Shown here piece by piece: positions 35,562 to 44,328 of a DNA stretch of 51,146 bases. Below the pieces are notes generated by a model. It was not told the origin of the DNA. It did no database searches and saw only the letters and a program-made list of their open reading frames with translations. Positions within the stretch are counted from its first letter, which is position 1; each line of letters opens with the position of its first letter. Made by a program: the position numbers and the translations under genes. The stretch comes from Pseudomonadota bacterium (lineage in GTDB: Bacteria > Pseudomonadota > Gammaproteobacteria > Burkholderiales > Burkholderiaceae), in contig JAKORH010000256.1 in assembly GCA_029777935.1 (NCBI GenBank), positions 1 to 51,146 on the forward strand, in the 5' to 3' direction.

Positions 35562-37256
35562 TTGACCGCGATCGGCCGCGAAGAGACGCCGCTCACCGAG
35601 GCGCTGGTGCGCGAGGCGCTCGCGCACGCCGGCCCCTCGCAGCGCGCGATCGACTGGCTCGCGCAGGCGCTCGCGCTGCCCGACGAGCAGTTCGTTCGGC
35701 TCGCGGCCGACCACTTCGATCTGGCGCCGGCGCCGATGCCGCGGCTGCGCGAGGCCGCGCCGGCGTTCGACCTGGTGAGCTTCGTCGAAGCCGCGCAGCG
35801 CCAGTGCGCGGCCCTGCGCTGCGGCGACCAAGTTTGGCTGGTGCTGACCGATCCGCTCGACGCGCGCACGCGCGCGTGGGCCGCGCACCGCCTGCGCGCG
35901 CGCGGCGCAGCGCAGGTCACATGGGCGCTGGCGGCCGACGCCGACCTGCGCGCGTTCCTGCAGATCGCCGAGCGCTCGCTGCGGGCGATGGAGACCGTCG
36001 GCATCGCCGATGCATCGGGCGCGGCGCGCGCGTCGCAGGCGCTGTCGGTGTCGATCGCCGACATCAGCGCCGAGGCGAGCCCGATCGTGCGGCTGGTCGA
36101 TTCGACCATCCACGACGCGCTGAAGTCGGACGCGAGCGACATCCACTTCGAGACGCAGGCCAACGGGCTGACGATCAAGTACCGGCTCGACGGCGTGCTG
36201 GTCGCGATCCGCACGATCGAAGGCCTCGACGCCGCGCACCAGGCGCTGTCGCGGATCAAGGTCGTCGCCGAACTCGATATCGCCGAGCGGCGCGTTCCGC
36301 AGGACGGCCGAATCAAGGTCGCGGTCGACGGCCACGAGATCGACGTGCGCGTGTCGGTGATGCCGAACCTGTTCGGCGAGGACGCGGTGCTGCGCATCCT
36401 CGACCGCCGCCATCTGGCGCGCACCAAGGGCGCGATCCGCCTCGACAGCCTCGGCTTCGACGAAGAGACGCTGCAGTTCATCCGCGCCATCGCCGGCGCG
36501 CCGCACGGGCTGCTGCTCGCCACCGGTCCCACAGGCAGCGGCAAGACCACCACGCTGTACGCGGCGCTGACCGAAGTGAACACGGGGCTCGACAAGATCA
36601 TCACGATCGAGGACCCGGTCGAGTACCAGGTGCCGGGCGTGCTGCAGATCCCCGTCAACGAGAAGAAGGGGCTGACCTTCGCACGCGGGCTGCGCTCGAT
36701 CCTGCGCCACGATCCGGACAAGATCATGGTCGGCGAGATCCGCGATCCGGAGACGGCGCAGATCGCGGTACAGGCGGCACTGACCGGGCACCAGGTCTTC
36801 ACCAGCGTGCACGCGAACAACGTGTTCGACGTGATCGGCCGCTTCACCAACATGGGCGTGGACACGTACAGCTTCGTGTCCGCGCTGTCGGGCATCGTCG
36901 CGCAGCGGCTGGTGCGGCTGAACTGCCGCCACTGCCTGCAGCCGTATGCGCCGTCGCCCGCGCTGCTGGCGCGCTCGGCGGTGGGCGCCGCGCAGTCGAA
37001 GAATGCGCGCCTCGCGTGCGGCGCCGGCTGCGCGCATTGCCGCGGCACCGGGTTCAAGGGCCGCAAGGCGATCGCCGAGCGGCTGCCGATGAACGACACG
37101 CTGCGCGACCTGCTGTCGGAGCGCGCGCTGCTCGCGAAGATCAAGGGCGCCGCGCGCGAACTGCACTACCGCTCGCTGCGCGAGGCGGCGGTCGATGCCG
37201 TGCTCGCCGGCGAGACGACGTTCGAGGAGATCAACCGTGTCACGACGCTGGATTGA
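35562..37256 (+). CDS. gspE: Type II secretion ATPase GspE
   Basis: 564 residues. The start is a TTG chosen because AGGAGG lies five bases ahead. An N1E-like region spans about 1-160. The ATPase has Walker A GPTGSGKT (322-329), the Asp box ITIEDPVEY (347-355), Walker B IMVGEIRD (388-395) and the His box TGHQVFTSVH (408-417). The zinc site has C455, C458, C490 and C493 plus an additional C486. It drives pseudopilus assembly from the cytoplasm. Its last 20 bases overlap the start of the PilM-like gene. Confidence 0.94.
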   Translation: MTAIGREETPLTEALVREALAHAGPSQRAIDWLAQALALPDEQFVRLAADHFDLAPAPMPRLREAAPAFDLVSFVEAAQRQCAALRCGDQVWLVLTDPLDARTRAWAAHRLRARGAAQVTWALAADADLRAFLQIAERSLRAMETVGIADASGAARASQALSVSIADISAEASPIVRLVDSTIHDALKSDASDIHFETQANGLTIKYRLDGVLVAIRTIEGLDAAHQALSRIKVVAELDIAERRVPQDGRIKVAVDGHEIDVRVSVMPNLFGEDAVLRILDRRHLARTKGAIRLDSLGFDEETLQFIRAIAGAPHGLLLATGPTGSGKTTTLYAALTEVNTGLDKIITIEDPVEYQVPGVLQIPVNEKKGLTFARGLRSILRHDPDKIMVGEIRDPETAQIAVQAALTGHQVFTSVHANNVFDVIGRFTNMGVDTYSFVSALSGIVAQRLVRLNCRHCLQPYAPSPALLARSAVGAAQSKNARLACGAGCAHCRGTGFKGRKAIAERLPMNDTLRDLLSERALLAKIKGAARELHYRSLREAAVDAVLAGETTFEEINRVTTLD

Positions 37257-38040
37257 GCGCCTCGCGAGGCGCTGGACCCGGCGCGTGCGCGCATACGCGG
37301 GCACGCGCAGCGTGGCGGTCGAACTGCTGAGCGCGCGCGGCACGCGCCGGCACGGCGCTGCGCGCGCGGATATCGGCGCCGCGCCGGACGGCGACCGCAG
37401 CGCCGCGCTGCTCGCCGCGCTCGAGGAGGCACTGCGCGCGCTGCAGGCGCAGGCGGGCGGCAGCCTGCGCGGCCTGCGCTGCGACCTCGTGCTCGCCGAC
37501 GCGTGGGTCGTCTACGACGTCGTCGCAGTCGACCTGGCTCGGCTCAAGCCGGCGCTCGCGCAGCGTGCGATCGCCGCGGCGCTTGCCGATGTCGCCGGAA
37601 CCGATGCGGAGGCGCTCGTCGTGAGCTGGCAGGCGCAGCGCGGCGGCGCGCCGTTCGCGATGGCGATCGCGCGCGCGCTCGCGCAGCGACTGCTCGCCGC
37701 GGTGCAGGAGTTCGGGCTCGCGCCGGCGTCGATGACCGGCGAACTCGTGGCGGTGTTCAACGCACAGCGCAAGCGGCTCGGGGGCAGGCGCGCGGTGCTC
37801 GCGGTCGGACGCGGAGACGGCGCGCAGATTGCGCTGCTCGCCGCCGGCGCGATCGCGGCCACGCGCTTCGAACTGGGACGCACCGGCGCCGGCGAACTGG
37901 CGCGCGCCGCCGCGGGCGCGCTGCGCACGCGCGGCGAAGACAGCGGCGCTGCGATCGACTATCTGCTCGACGCGGACGGCGGCGGCGACGAGGACGGCCC
38001 GTGGCGGCGCGTGCCGCCCCCGGCCTGGACGGCTGGCTGA
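37237..38040 (+). CDS. PilM/GspL-like cytoplasmic assembly protein
   Basis: 267 residues from a GTG inside the end of gspE, with AGGAG seven bases ahead. It has a RNaseH/actin-like PilM pattern (RSVAVELL, LRGLRCDLVLADAWVVYDVV, AVLAVGRGDGAQIALLAAG). There is no clear transmembrane helix, so it is closer to PilM than to full GspL. Together with the next two genes it corresponds to the PilM-N-O module that atypical T2SSs use in place of GspL/GspM. The highly Arg/Ala-rich sequence makes family assignment less certain. Confidence 0.68.
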   Translation: MSRRWIERLARRWTRRVRAYAGTRSVAVELLSARGTRRHGAARADIGAAPDGDRSAALLAALEEALRALQAQAGGSLRGLRCDLVLADAWVVYDVVAVDLARLKPALAQRAIAAALADVAGTDAEALVVSWQAQRGGAPFAMAIARALAQRLLAAVQEFGLAPASMTGELVAVFNAQRKRLGGRRAVLAVGRGDGAQIALLAAGAIAATRFELGRTGAGELARAAAGALRTRGEDSGAAIDYLLDADGGGDEDGPWRRVPPPAWTAG

Positions 38041-38043
38041 CCG

Positions 38044-38589
38044 ATGCTTCCGGCGCGTCTCGCTCTCGATTTCGTCGCCGCGCCCGCCGCGCGCCGCGCC
38101 GGCCGGGTACTGCTGCTGGCCGGGGTGGCGGCAGCGGCTGCGGGCGCATTGCAGCTTGCGCCGGCATGGCGCGAGCGCGAGCAGCAGCGCGACGAGCTGC
38201 TGCGCGTGGCGACCTCGGTCCGGCCGCATGCGGCGGCAGCCGGCGCGCCGCTGCGCGGCCTGCGCAGCGCGCAGGACGTCGCGGCCGAACTCACCGCGCC
38301 GTGGGGCATCCTGCTTGCGGCGCTCGAGGGCGTGCCGACCAGGGACATCGCGCTGCTCGCGGTCGAGCCGATCGCGGGCCGCCAGTCGCTGCAGATCACC
38401 GCCGACGCGCGCAATGCCGATGCGATGCTCGACCTGCTGGCCGCTCTGCAGAAGCAGCCGCCGCTCGCCGACGTGGTGCTGGTGTCGCACCAGATTCAGG
38501 CGCAGCAGCCGGGCACGCCCATGCGCTTCCGCATCCAGGCACGCTGGACCGGCGGCAACGCGCCGGGCGCGAGGCAGGCCGCACGATGA
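38044..38589 (+). CDS. PilN-like inner-membrane secretion protein
   Basis: 181 residues with a short cytoplasmic start, one membrane helix (about 20-40, RVLLLAGVAAAAAGALQL), then a periplasmic part with a ferredoxin-like fold pattern (ILLAALEGVPTRDIALLAVEPI, LQITADARNADAMLDLLAAL). This matches PilN/GspL-C-like proteins. The stop overlaps the next ATG (ATGA at 38586-38589). It probably forms the inner-membrane ring base with the PilM-like and PilO-like neighbours. Confidence 0.68.
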   Translation: MLPARLALDFVAAPAARRAGRVLLLAGVAAAAAGALQLAPAWREREQQRDELLRVATSVRPHAAAAGAPLRGLRSAQDVAAELTAPWGILLAALEGVPTRDIALLAVEPIAGRQSLQITADARNADAMLDLLAALQKQPPLADVVLVSHQIQAQQPGTPMRFRIQARWTGGNAPGARQAAR

Positions 38590-39149
38590 CGCGCGTCGAA
38601 CGAATTCGCCACTGGCTCGCGCTGCGCTGGAATACGCGGCCCGCGCTCGGCGCCGCCGGCGCGGCCGGTCTCGCGCTGCTGGCGCTCGCCGCCGCCGCGG
38701 CGTGGCTCGCGCCGCGGATGGAAGCGCAGACGGAAGCCCTCGCGGCGCAGACCGCTGCCGAACGCGCGCGCCGGCACGGCGAGCGCGCCTCGCTGCCATC
38801 GGACCCGGCCGCGCAACTGGCGCAGTTCCGCGCGTGGTTCCCGACGCCGGACCGCAATGTCGACGACCTGCGGCGGCTGTTCCGCATCGCCCGCGAGCAG
38901 CGCATCACGCTCGCGCGCGGTGACTACTCGACCGCGCGCCGGCCCGATCTCGGGCTGGCGACCTACGACGTCGTGCTGCCGGTGCGCGCCAGCTATGGCG
39001 GCGTGCGGGCCTTCGTCGCGGCGGCGCTGAACGAACTGCCGCACGCGAGCCTGAAGGACCTGCGGCTCGATCGCAGCACCGCCGCCGGCGTGGCGAAGGA
39101 CACGGTCGACGCGCGCATCCACCTGACGCTCACCTACCGCGAGGACTGA
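38586..39149 (+). CDS. PilO/GspM-like inner-membrane secretion protein
   Basis: 187 residues. One membrane helix (about 20-42), then a coiled segment (RMEAQTEALAAQTAAERARRH) and a ferredoxin-like periplasmic domain (LRRLFRIAREQRITLARGDYS, YGGVRAFVAAALNELPHASLKDL). The coil-plus-domain layout is that of PilO/GspM. It starts in an ATGA overlap with the PilN-like gene and its stop abuts the next ATG, so translation is coupled through the whole set. Confidence 0.7.
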   Translation: MTRVERIRHWLALRWNTRPALGAAGAAGLALLALAAAAAWLAPRMEAQTEALAAQTAAERARRHGERASLPSDPAAQLAQFRAWFPTPDRNVDDLRRLFRIAREQRITLARGDYSTARRPDLGLATYDVVLPVRASYGGVRAFVAAALNELPHASLKDLRLDRSTAAGVAKDTVDARIHLTLTYRED

Positions 39150-39764
39150 ATGACCACCGCACCCGCGCCCCGAAGCGTCAACGCGCTTGCGCCCGCGGCG
39201 CAGCCCTCGCGCCCGTTCCCGTTGTCGCGCCGTGCGGCGGCGAATGCGGCGATCCCGCCGTGGCGGTGGCCGCTGCTGCTGGCAGCGGGCGCGGGCGCCT
39301 TCGCGCTCGCCTCTGCGTTCGCGCCGCGCGATGCGCAGGTCGCGATGAGCGAGCCGGTGCTGCGCGCGAGCGGCGCGGCGCGTGCACCCCGCACGGAGGT
39401 GGCCGCACCGCTGACACTGCCGCTGCGCGCGCCGATCGCAGACAAGCCGGCGGCCGATCCGTTCATCGCGCCGTCGTTCGCGCCGCCGCCTCCGCCCGCG
39501 CCGCCGCCGGCCGTGGCCGTCGCGCCGCCGCCGCCGGCGCCGACCGCGCCGCCGCTGCCGTTCTCCTTCGTCGGCCTGCTGGAGAAGGGGGCCGCGAAGC
39601 CGGCCGCGTTCATCGCCAAGGGCGACGCGCTGCTCGTGGTTTCGGCGGGCGACGTGATCGACGGCACCTACCGGGTCGAGTCGCTGAGCGAGTCGGCCAT
39701 CGTGCTCACCTATCTGCCGCTGAATCAGCAGCAGAGCCTCGCGGTCGCGGGAGGGAGCAAATGA
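39150..39764 (+). CDS. GspC/PilP-like periplasmic linker protein
   Basis: 204 residues. One membrane helix (about 38-57) after a cytoplasmic Pro/Arg-rich start, a long Pro/Ala linker (about 105-135: PPPPPAPPPAVAVAPPPPAP), then an HR-like domain (PFSFVGLLEKGAAKPAAFIAKGDALLVVSAGDVIDGTYRVESL), the pattern of the GspC homology region and PilP. It should bridge the inner-membrane platform to the secretin. The ATG of the secretin overlaps its stop. Confidence 0.75.
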   Translation: MTTAPAPRSVNALAPAAQPSRPFPLSRRAAANAAIPPWRWPLLLAAGAGAFALASAFAPRDAQVAMSEPVLRASGAARAPRTEVAAPLTLPLRAPIADKPAADPFIAPSFAPPPPPAPPPAVAVAPPPPAPTAPPLPFSFVGLLEKGAAKPAAFIAKGDALLVVSAGDVIDGTYRVESLSESAIVLTYLPLNQQQSLAVAGGSK

Positions 39765-42124
39765 GCACGCTGCGGATCGCGCTGCTCGCCGCTGCGGCAG
39801 CGGCGGTCGCCGCGCTGCTGGGCGGCTGCGCTGCGCAGCAGGCGTACTCGCGCGGCATGGAGTACGCGGCGCGCGGCGAAACTGAACGCGCGCTCGCGGA
39901 GTTCGACCAGGCAATGCGGCTCGATCCGACCAACGCGCGCTACCGGGTCGACTACCTGAACCAGCAGGCGCGCCTGGTCGCCGCCGCGGTCGAGCGCGCG
40001 AACGCGGCGCGCGTCGCCGGCGATGCGGCCGCCGCGCGCGAGCAGTTCGCACTCGCGCTGAAGTACGACCCCGTCAACGAGCCGGTGCGGCGCGCGCTGG
40101 CCGCGCTCGACGACGAGCAGCGCCAGCGCGCGGCGATCGCGGAAGCGGACAAGATCGCCGCCGGCGGCAACCTCGAGGCCGCGCGCGACCGGCTGCGGCT
40201 CGCCGCCGCCGAGGCGCCGGCCAACAAGGAGGTCACGCGCGCGCTGGCACAGATGCAGGAGCGGATCGACCAGGCGGCCGCGGACAAGGACGCGCGCAAC
40301 GCCGCCGCCTCGGTGATGAAGAAGCCGGTGACGCTGCAGTTTCGCGACGCCAACGTGCGCATGGTGTTCGAGGCGCTGTCGCGCACGACCGGGCTGAACG
40401 TGATTCTCGACCGCGACGTGCGCGCGGACCTGAAGACGACGATCTTCGTGCGCGACGCGTCGGTCGAGGACACGGTCGACCTGATCCTGCTGCAGAACCA
40501 GCTCGACAAGAAGGTGCTGAACGCCAACACGCTGTTCATCTACCCGGCCACCGCGGCCAAGCAGAAGGAATACCAGGACCTGCGGGTGCGCACGTTCCAG
40601 TTGTCGAACGTCGACGCCAAGTACATGCAGAACGTGCTGAAGACGATCCTGAAGATCAAGGACGTGGCGATCGACGAGCGCACCAACACGCTGGTGATCC
40701 GCGACACGCCTGACGCGATCGCGGTGGCGGAGAAGCTCGTGCTGGCCAACGACATGGCCGACGCGGAGGTGATGCTCGAGGTGCAGGTGCTCGAGGTCTC
40801 GCGCGATCGCCTGACCAACCTCGGCATCGCCTGGCCCGGCGGCGTCACGCTCGCGACCCCGGACAGCGCCAGCACGGTCGGCGGCCTGCGCGCGCTGACG
40901 TTCAACCAGCTCCAGATCAGCGCGCTGCAGGCGAGCATCAATGCGCAGCTGCAGACCTCGGAGGCGAACCTGCTCGCCAGCCCGCGGCTGCGCGCGCGCA
41001 GCAAGGAGAAGGCGAAGATCCTGATCGGCGACAAGGTGCCGGTGATCACCAATTCGGTGACGCCGGTGCAGAGCGGCAGCGCGGTCGTGACCGGCTCGAT
41101 CCAGTACATCGACGTCGGCATCAAGCTCGAGGTCGAGCCCAACGTCTATCTCGACAGCGACATCGGCATCAAGCTGAACCTCGAGGTCAGCAACATCGTG
41201 CAGACGATCAAGGACGACAAGAGCGGGTCGCTCGCCTACCAGATCGGCACGCGCAACGCGTCGACCAGCCTGCGGCTGCACGACGGCGAGACGCAGATCC
41301 TCGGCGGGCTGATCAGCGACGAGGACCGCCGCTCTGCCAGCAAGGTGCCGGGCCTCGGCGAACTGCCGCTGCTCGGCCATCTCTTCGGCAGCGAGAACCG
41401 CGACCGGACGAAGAAGGAGATCATCCTTTCGATCACGCCGCACATCGTGCGCGCGCAGGCAGTCGCCGACGGCCGCTACCGCAACATGTATTCCGGCTCG
41501 GAATCGGCGATGCGCGAGAACCCGCTGCGGCTCGATCCGGTCGGCGCCGCGGGCGCGATGCCGGTGGCGATCACGGCGCCGAGCCGTCCCGTCGTTCCTG
41601 CAGCGGCGCCGAACGTGCCGGTGGCGCAGCCGCATCCCGCCGCACCCCCGGCAGCGCCAGCGCCGCTACCGCTGCCGGTCCCGGCGGCGCCCGCCTCGAG
41701 CGGCGGCGCCGCGCGGGACTTCGAGCTGACGCTGCAGGGGCCGGCGAGCGCGAAGCTGGGACGCGAGTTCCAGGTCAGCGTGATGGTGAAGGCCGACCGC
41801 GATCTGCCGGCGTTGCCGCTCGCGATCCGCTTCGATCCGCTGGTCGTGACCTACCTCGACGCCGAGCTGGCGGATTTCGGCTCCGCCAGCGGCGCATCGC
41901 TGGAGACGGTCGTCGACCGCGCCGGCGGCACGGTGCGGATCGAGGTCAAGGGCAATCCGGCGTTGTCGCTGCACGGGCAGGGCGCGCTGCTGAACCTGCA
42001 CTTCGCCGGCCGCGTGCCGCGCGAGCAGACGCGGGTCGCGGTGGCGCGCTTCGAACTGAAGGACGCTGCCGGCGCCAGCGCCTTGGTGGCGCCCGAGCCG
42101 CTGACGCTGCGGGTCGGCAACTGA
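39761..42124 (+). CDS. gspD: Type II secretion secretin GspD with N-terminal TPR and C-terminal cohesin-like domain
   Basis: 787 residues. Lipoprotein signal with lipobox LGGC (C23). TPR-like helices at about 30-170. An N0/STN-like region follows (VTLQFRDANVRMVFEALSRTTGLNVILD), then an N1 domain (FQLSNVDAKYMQNVLKTILK) and the secretin core ending in LGELPLLGHLFGS and KKEIILSITPHIV. A Pro/Ala linker leads to a C-terminal beta-sandwich (FELTLQGPASAKLGREFQVSVMVKA, RVAVARFELKDAAGASAL) typical of cohesin-like domains. Classic GspD lacks both the TPR and the cohesin part. The lipid anchor would make it self-piloting. The cohesin-like tail faces outside or lies in the periplasm and could hold a cargo. 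Confidence 0.92.
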   Translation: MSTLRIALLAAAAAAVAALLGGCAAQQAYSRGMEYAARGETERALAEFDQAMRLDPTNARYRVDYLNQQARLVAAAVERANAARVAGDAAAAREQFALALKYDPVNEPVRRALAALDDEQRQRAAIAEADKIAAGGNLEAARDRLRLAAAEAPANKEVTRALAQMQERIDQAAADKDARNAAASVMKKPVTLQFRDANVRMVFEALSRTTGLNVILDRDVRADLKTTIFVRDASVEDTVDLILLQNQLDKKVLNANTLFIYPATAAKQKEYQDLRVRTFQLSNVDAKYMQNVLKTILKIKDVAIDERTNTLVIRDTPDAIAVAEKLVLANDMADAEVMLEVQVLEVSRDRLTNLGIAWPGGVTLATPDSASTVGGLRALTFNQLQISALQASINAQLQTSEANLLASPRLRARSKEKAKILIGDKVPVITNSVTPVQSGSAVVTGSIQYIDVGIKLEVEPNVYLDSDIGIKLNLEVSNIVQTIKDDKSGSLAYQIGTRNASTSLRLHDGETQILGGLISDEDRRSASKVPGLGELPLLGHLFGSENRDRTKKEIILSITPHIVRAQAVADGRYRNMYSGSESAMRENPLRLDPVGAAGAMPVAITAPSRPVVPAAAPNVPVAQPHPAAPPAAPAPLPLPVPAAPASSGGAARDFELTLQGPASAKLGREFQVSVMVKADRDLPALPLAIRFDPLVVTYLDAELADFGSASGASLETVVDRAGGTVRIEVKGNPALSLHGQGALLNLHFAGRVPREQTRVAVARFELKDAAGASALVAPEPLTLRVGN

Positions 42125-42133
42125 GGCCGGGCG

Positions 42134-42610
42134 ATGCGCAGCCGCGGCTTCACGTTGATCGAGCTGGTGGTGACGCTGGCGCTGGTCGGACTGGTGGCGC
42201 TGGCCGCGCTGCCGCTGTATGAGGTGACGGCCACGCGCATGCGCGAATCGGAGCTGCGCACGGCGCTGCGCACGATCCGCGGTGCGATCGACGCCTACAA
42301 GGCTGCGGCCGACCTCGGCCAGATCCCGCGCAGCCCGATGGACTCGGGTTATCCGCCGTCGCTCGCGGCGCTGGTCGACGGCGTGACGAGCACGCGCGAC
42401 GCGAACGGCACCGAGCACCGGCTCGTCTTCCTGCGCCGCGTGCCGGCCGACCCGTTCGCGCCCGATCCGTCGGGTCCGCCGCCGCAGCAATGGGCCACGC
42501 GCAGCTACGACAGCCCGCCCGACGACCCGCACCCCGGCGATGACGTATTCGACGTCGCCTCGCGCTCCACGCGCATCGGCAGCAATGGGGTGGCGTACAA
42601 GGACTGGTGA
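42134..42610 (+). CDS. Type II secretion pseudopilin (GspG/GspH-like) 2
   Basis: 158 residues with a very short leader MRSRG and the site G|FTLIELVVTLALVGLVAL (Glu at mature position 5). The body has LRTALRTIRGAIDAYKAAADLGQIP and RRVPADPFAPDPSG, a GspG-like arrangement lacking the calcium loop. It starts 10 bases after the secretin. It may be a minor pseudopilin or a second major one. Confidence 0.85.
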   Translation: MRSRGFTLIELVVTLALVGLVALAALPLYEVTATRMRESELRTALRTIRGAIDAYKAAADLGQIPRSPMDSGYPPSLAALVDGVTSTRDANGTEHRLVFLRRVPADPFAPDPSGPPPQQWATRSYDSPPDDPHPGDDVFDVASRSTRIGSNGVAYKDW

Positions 42611-42611
42611 A

Positions 42612-43064
42612 ATGAGGATCGAGGATCGAGGATCGAGGATTGAGTTGACGTCGTGGCGCGAGATTTGTCGCCAACGTGCGCTGCCGGCCCGCTGGATCCT
42701 CGATCCTCGATCCTCGATCCCCGGTTTCACGCTGATCGAACTGTCGATCGTGCTGGCTCTGATCGCGCTGCTGGTGACGATCGCCGTGCCGCGCTACTTC
42801 CATGCGATCGACAACGGCAAGCGGTCCGTGCAGCGGCAGAACTTGGCAACGATGCGCGACGCGATCGACAAGTTCTACGGCGACGTGGGCCGCTATCCCG
42901 ACACGCTCGACGAGCTGGTGCGCAGAAGGTATCTGCGTGCGATTCCGCCCGACCCGATCACCGACAAGTCCGATTGGGTCGTGGTCGCGCCGGATGATCC
43001 GACGCAGGGCGCCGTGTACGACGTGAAGAGCGCCGCGCAGAAGGAGGCGCCCGATGCGAAGTGA
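42612..43064 (+). CDS. Type II secretion pseudopilin 3 with repeat-extended leader
   Basis: 150 residues. The prepilin site is G|FTLIELSIVLALIALLV, with Glu at mature position 5, but it is preceded by a 38-residue leader instead of the 5-10 usual here. The leader is encoded by an inverted GGATCGA repeat inserted in frame. The mature part has MRDAIDKFYGDVGRYPDTLDELVRRRYL and PPDPITDKSDWVVV, a GspG-like core. ATG at 42612 is one base after the previous stop. If the long leader impairs processing, this pseudopilin may not function; the signal cleavage motif itself is intact. Confidence 0.8.
   Translation: MRIEDRGSRIELTSWREICRQRALPARWILDPRSSIPGFTLIELSIVLALIALLVTIAVPRYFHAIDNGKRSVQRQNLATMRDAIDKFYGDVGRYPDTLDELVRRRYLRAIPPDPITDKSDWVVVAPDDPTQGAVYDVKSAAQKEAPDAK
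42615..42720. repeat. Inverted GGATCGA-heptamer repeat inside a pseudopilin leader
   Basis: Left arm about 42615-42640: three to four tandem GGATCGA units. Right arm 42694-42720: the reverse complement (GATCCTC units). About 50 unrelated bases lie between. The element is in frame with the gene and codes for DRGSRI- and LDPRSS-type peptides. It looks like a small palindromic inserted element. Confidence 0.75.
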
Positions 43065-43578
43065 ACGCGGCATCGTGCTGCTGGCGGTATTGCTGTTCAT
43101 CGCGCTGTCGGGGCTCGCGGCCGCGCTGGCGGCCGAGGTGTGGAGCACCGCGCGCCAGCGCGAGCGGGAGACGGAGTTGCTGTTCGTCGGCGACCAGTAC
43201 CGCCACGCGATCGAGTCGTACTGGCGCGCCGGCTTCGGACGCGCACGCGCGCTGCCGCCGTCGCTCGACGTGCTGCTGGCCGACGACCGCTTCCCGCGGC
43301 CGGTGCGTCACCTGCGGCGGCTGTACCCCGACCCGATGACCGGCGGCGAGCTGGTGCTGCTGCGGCAGGGCGGCGGCATCGTCGGCGTGTATTCGCCGGC
43401 GCAGGGCACGCCGCTGAAGGCCGCGAACTTTCCGCTGCGCTACACGCAGTTCGCCGGCGCGCAGAGCTACGAGGAGTGGCGCTTCATCTTCATCGCGCCA
43501 CGGGGGACGGTGCCGATCCCGCGTTCGGGAACGGCGCCGAACGGCAACAGCGGTTCTTCCGGACGGGCCACGCCATGA
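43054..43578 (+). CDS. Type II secretion minor pseudopilin-like protein 4
   Basis: 174 residues. Leader MRSERG followed by IVLLAVLLFIALSGLAAALAAEVW: hydrophobic pilin-like helix with Gly before it, but no Phe at +1 and no Glu at +5. The body (RETELLFVGDQYRHAIESYW, LYPDPMTGGELVLLRQGGGIVGVYSP, YTQFAGAQSYEEWRFIF) resembles the GspG-like proteins often found at the end of atypical T2SS operons. Lack of Glu5 is typical of GspK-type tip subunits. It overlaps the previous gene by 11 bases and the next by four. Confidence 0.8.
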   Translation: MRSERGIVLLAVLLFIALSGLAAALAAEVWSTARQRERETELLFVGDQYRHAIESYWRAGFGRARALPPSLDVLLADDRFPRPVRHLRRLYPDPMTGGELVLLRQGGGIVGVYSPAQGTPLKAANFPLRYTQFAGAQSYEEWRFIFIAPRGTVPIPRSGTAPNGNSGSSGRATP

Positions 43579-44312
43579 AGAAGCGAATGCTGATCGTCGA
43601 GGATCACGGCCTGCTGCGCCACGGGCTGCGGTCGCTGGTGTCGACGCTGCGGGACTTCGAGGTCGTCGGCGAGGCGCGCGACGGCAAGGAGGCCGTCCGC
43701 CGCGCGCTGGAACTGGCGCCCGACCTGATCCTGATGGACCTGTCGATGCCGGGCATGAACGGCATCGAAGCAACGGCGCAGATCAAGCGGCGCTTGCCGC
43801 AGGTCCGCATCCTCGCTCTGACCGCCTACAAGACCACCGAGTACGTGCGCGAAGCGCTGCGCGCGGGCGCCGACGGCTACCTGCTGAAGGACGCCTCGTA
43901 CGACGAACTCGAGCTCGCGCTGCGCAGCGTGGCCGCCGGCAAGCGCTTTCTCAGCGCCGACATCTCGGGCCATCTGGTCGACGCGCTGCGGCTTGGCGCG
44001 GAACCGGAGGCGCGCGCGTTCACCGCCGGGCCGTGGGAGCGGCTGACCGCGCGCGAGCGGAGCACCCTGAAGCTGATCGCCGAGGGCCACACCAATCGCG
44101 CGGCCGCGGCGTACCTGAACGTCAGCCCGAAGACGATCGAGAAGCACCGCGCCAGCGTGATGCGCAAGCTCGGCCTGCGCAACGTTGCCGAACTCACGCT
44201 GGTCGCGCTGGAGAGCGGACTGATCGAACGGCCGGGGAGCGTGTCACGGCTGTTCGCGGGTGGCGCGGCGGGCGAGCCGGCGGCGCCGGCCCCGGCCGCC
44301 GACGGCGCCTGA
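43575..44312 (+). CDS. LuxR/NarL-family response regulator C
   Basis: 245 residues from the ATG overlapping the stop of the last pseudopilin gene (ATGA). Receiver: E9/D10, D55 (LMDLSMPG), K105 (GYLLKDAS). The LuxR HTH at about 160-205 ends with the shared GLIERPGSVSRL. It is a close paralogue of regulator A at 5703-6431, differing mainly in the linker. No kinase is adjacent, so phosphorylation by the soluble kinase at 6434-7549 is likely. Being the last gene of the secretion operon, it is made together with the T2SS. Confidence 0.9.
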   Translation: MKKRMLIVEDHGLLRHGLRSLVSTLRDFEVVGEARDGKEAVRRALELAPDLILMDLSMPGMNGIEATAQIKRRLPQVRILALTAYKTTEYVREALRAGADGYLLKDASYDELELALRSVAAGKRFLSADISGHLVDALRLGAEPEARAFTAGPWERLTARERSTLKLIAEGHTNRAAAAYLNVSPKTIEKHRASVMRKLGLRNVAELTLVALESGLIERPGSVSRLFAGGAAGEPAAPAPAADGA

Positions 44313-44328
44313 ACGCCGCGGCCTGGTG

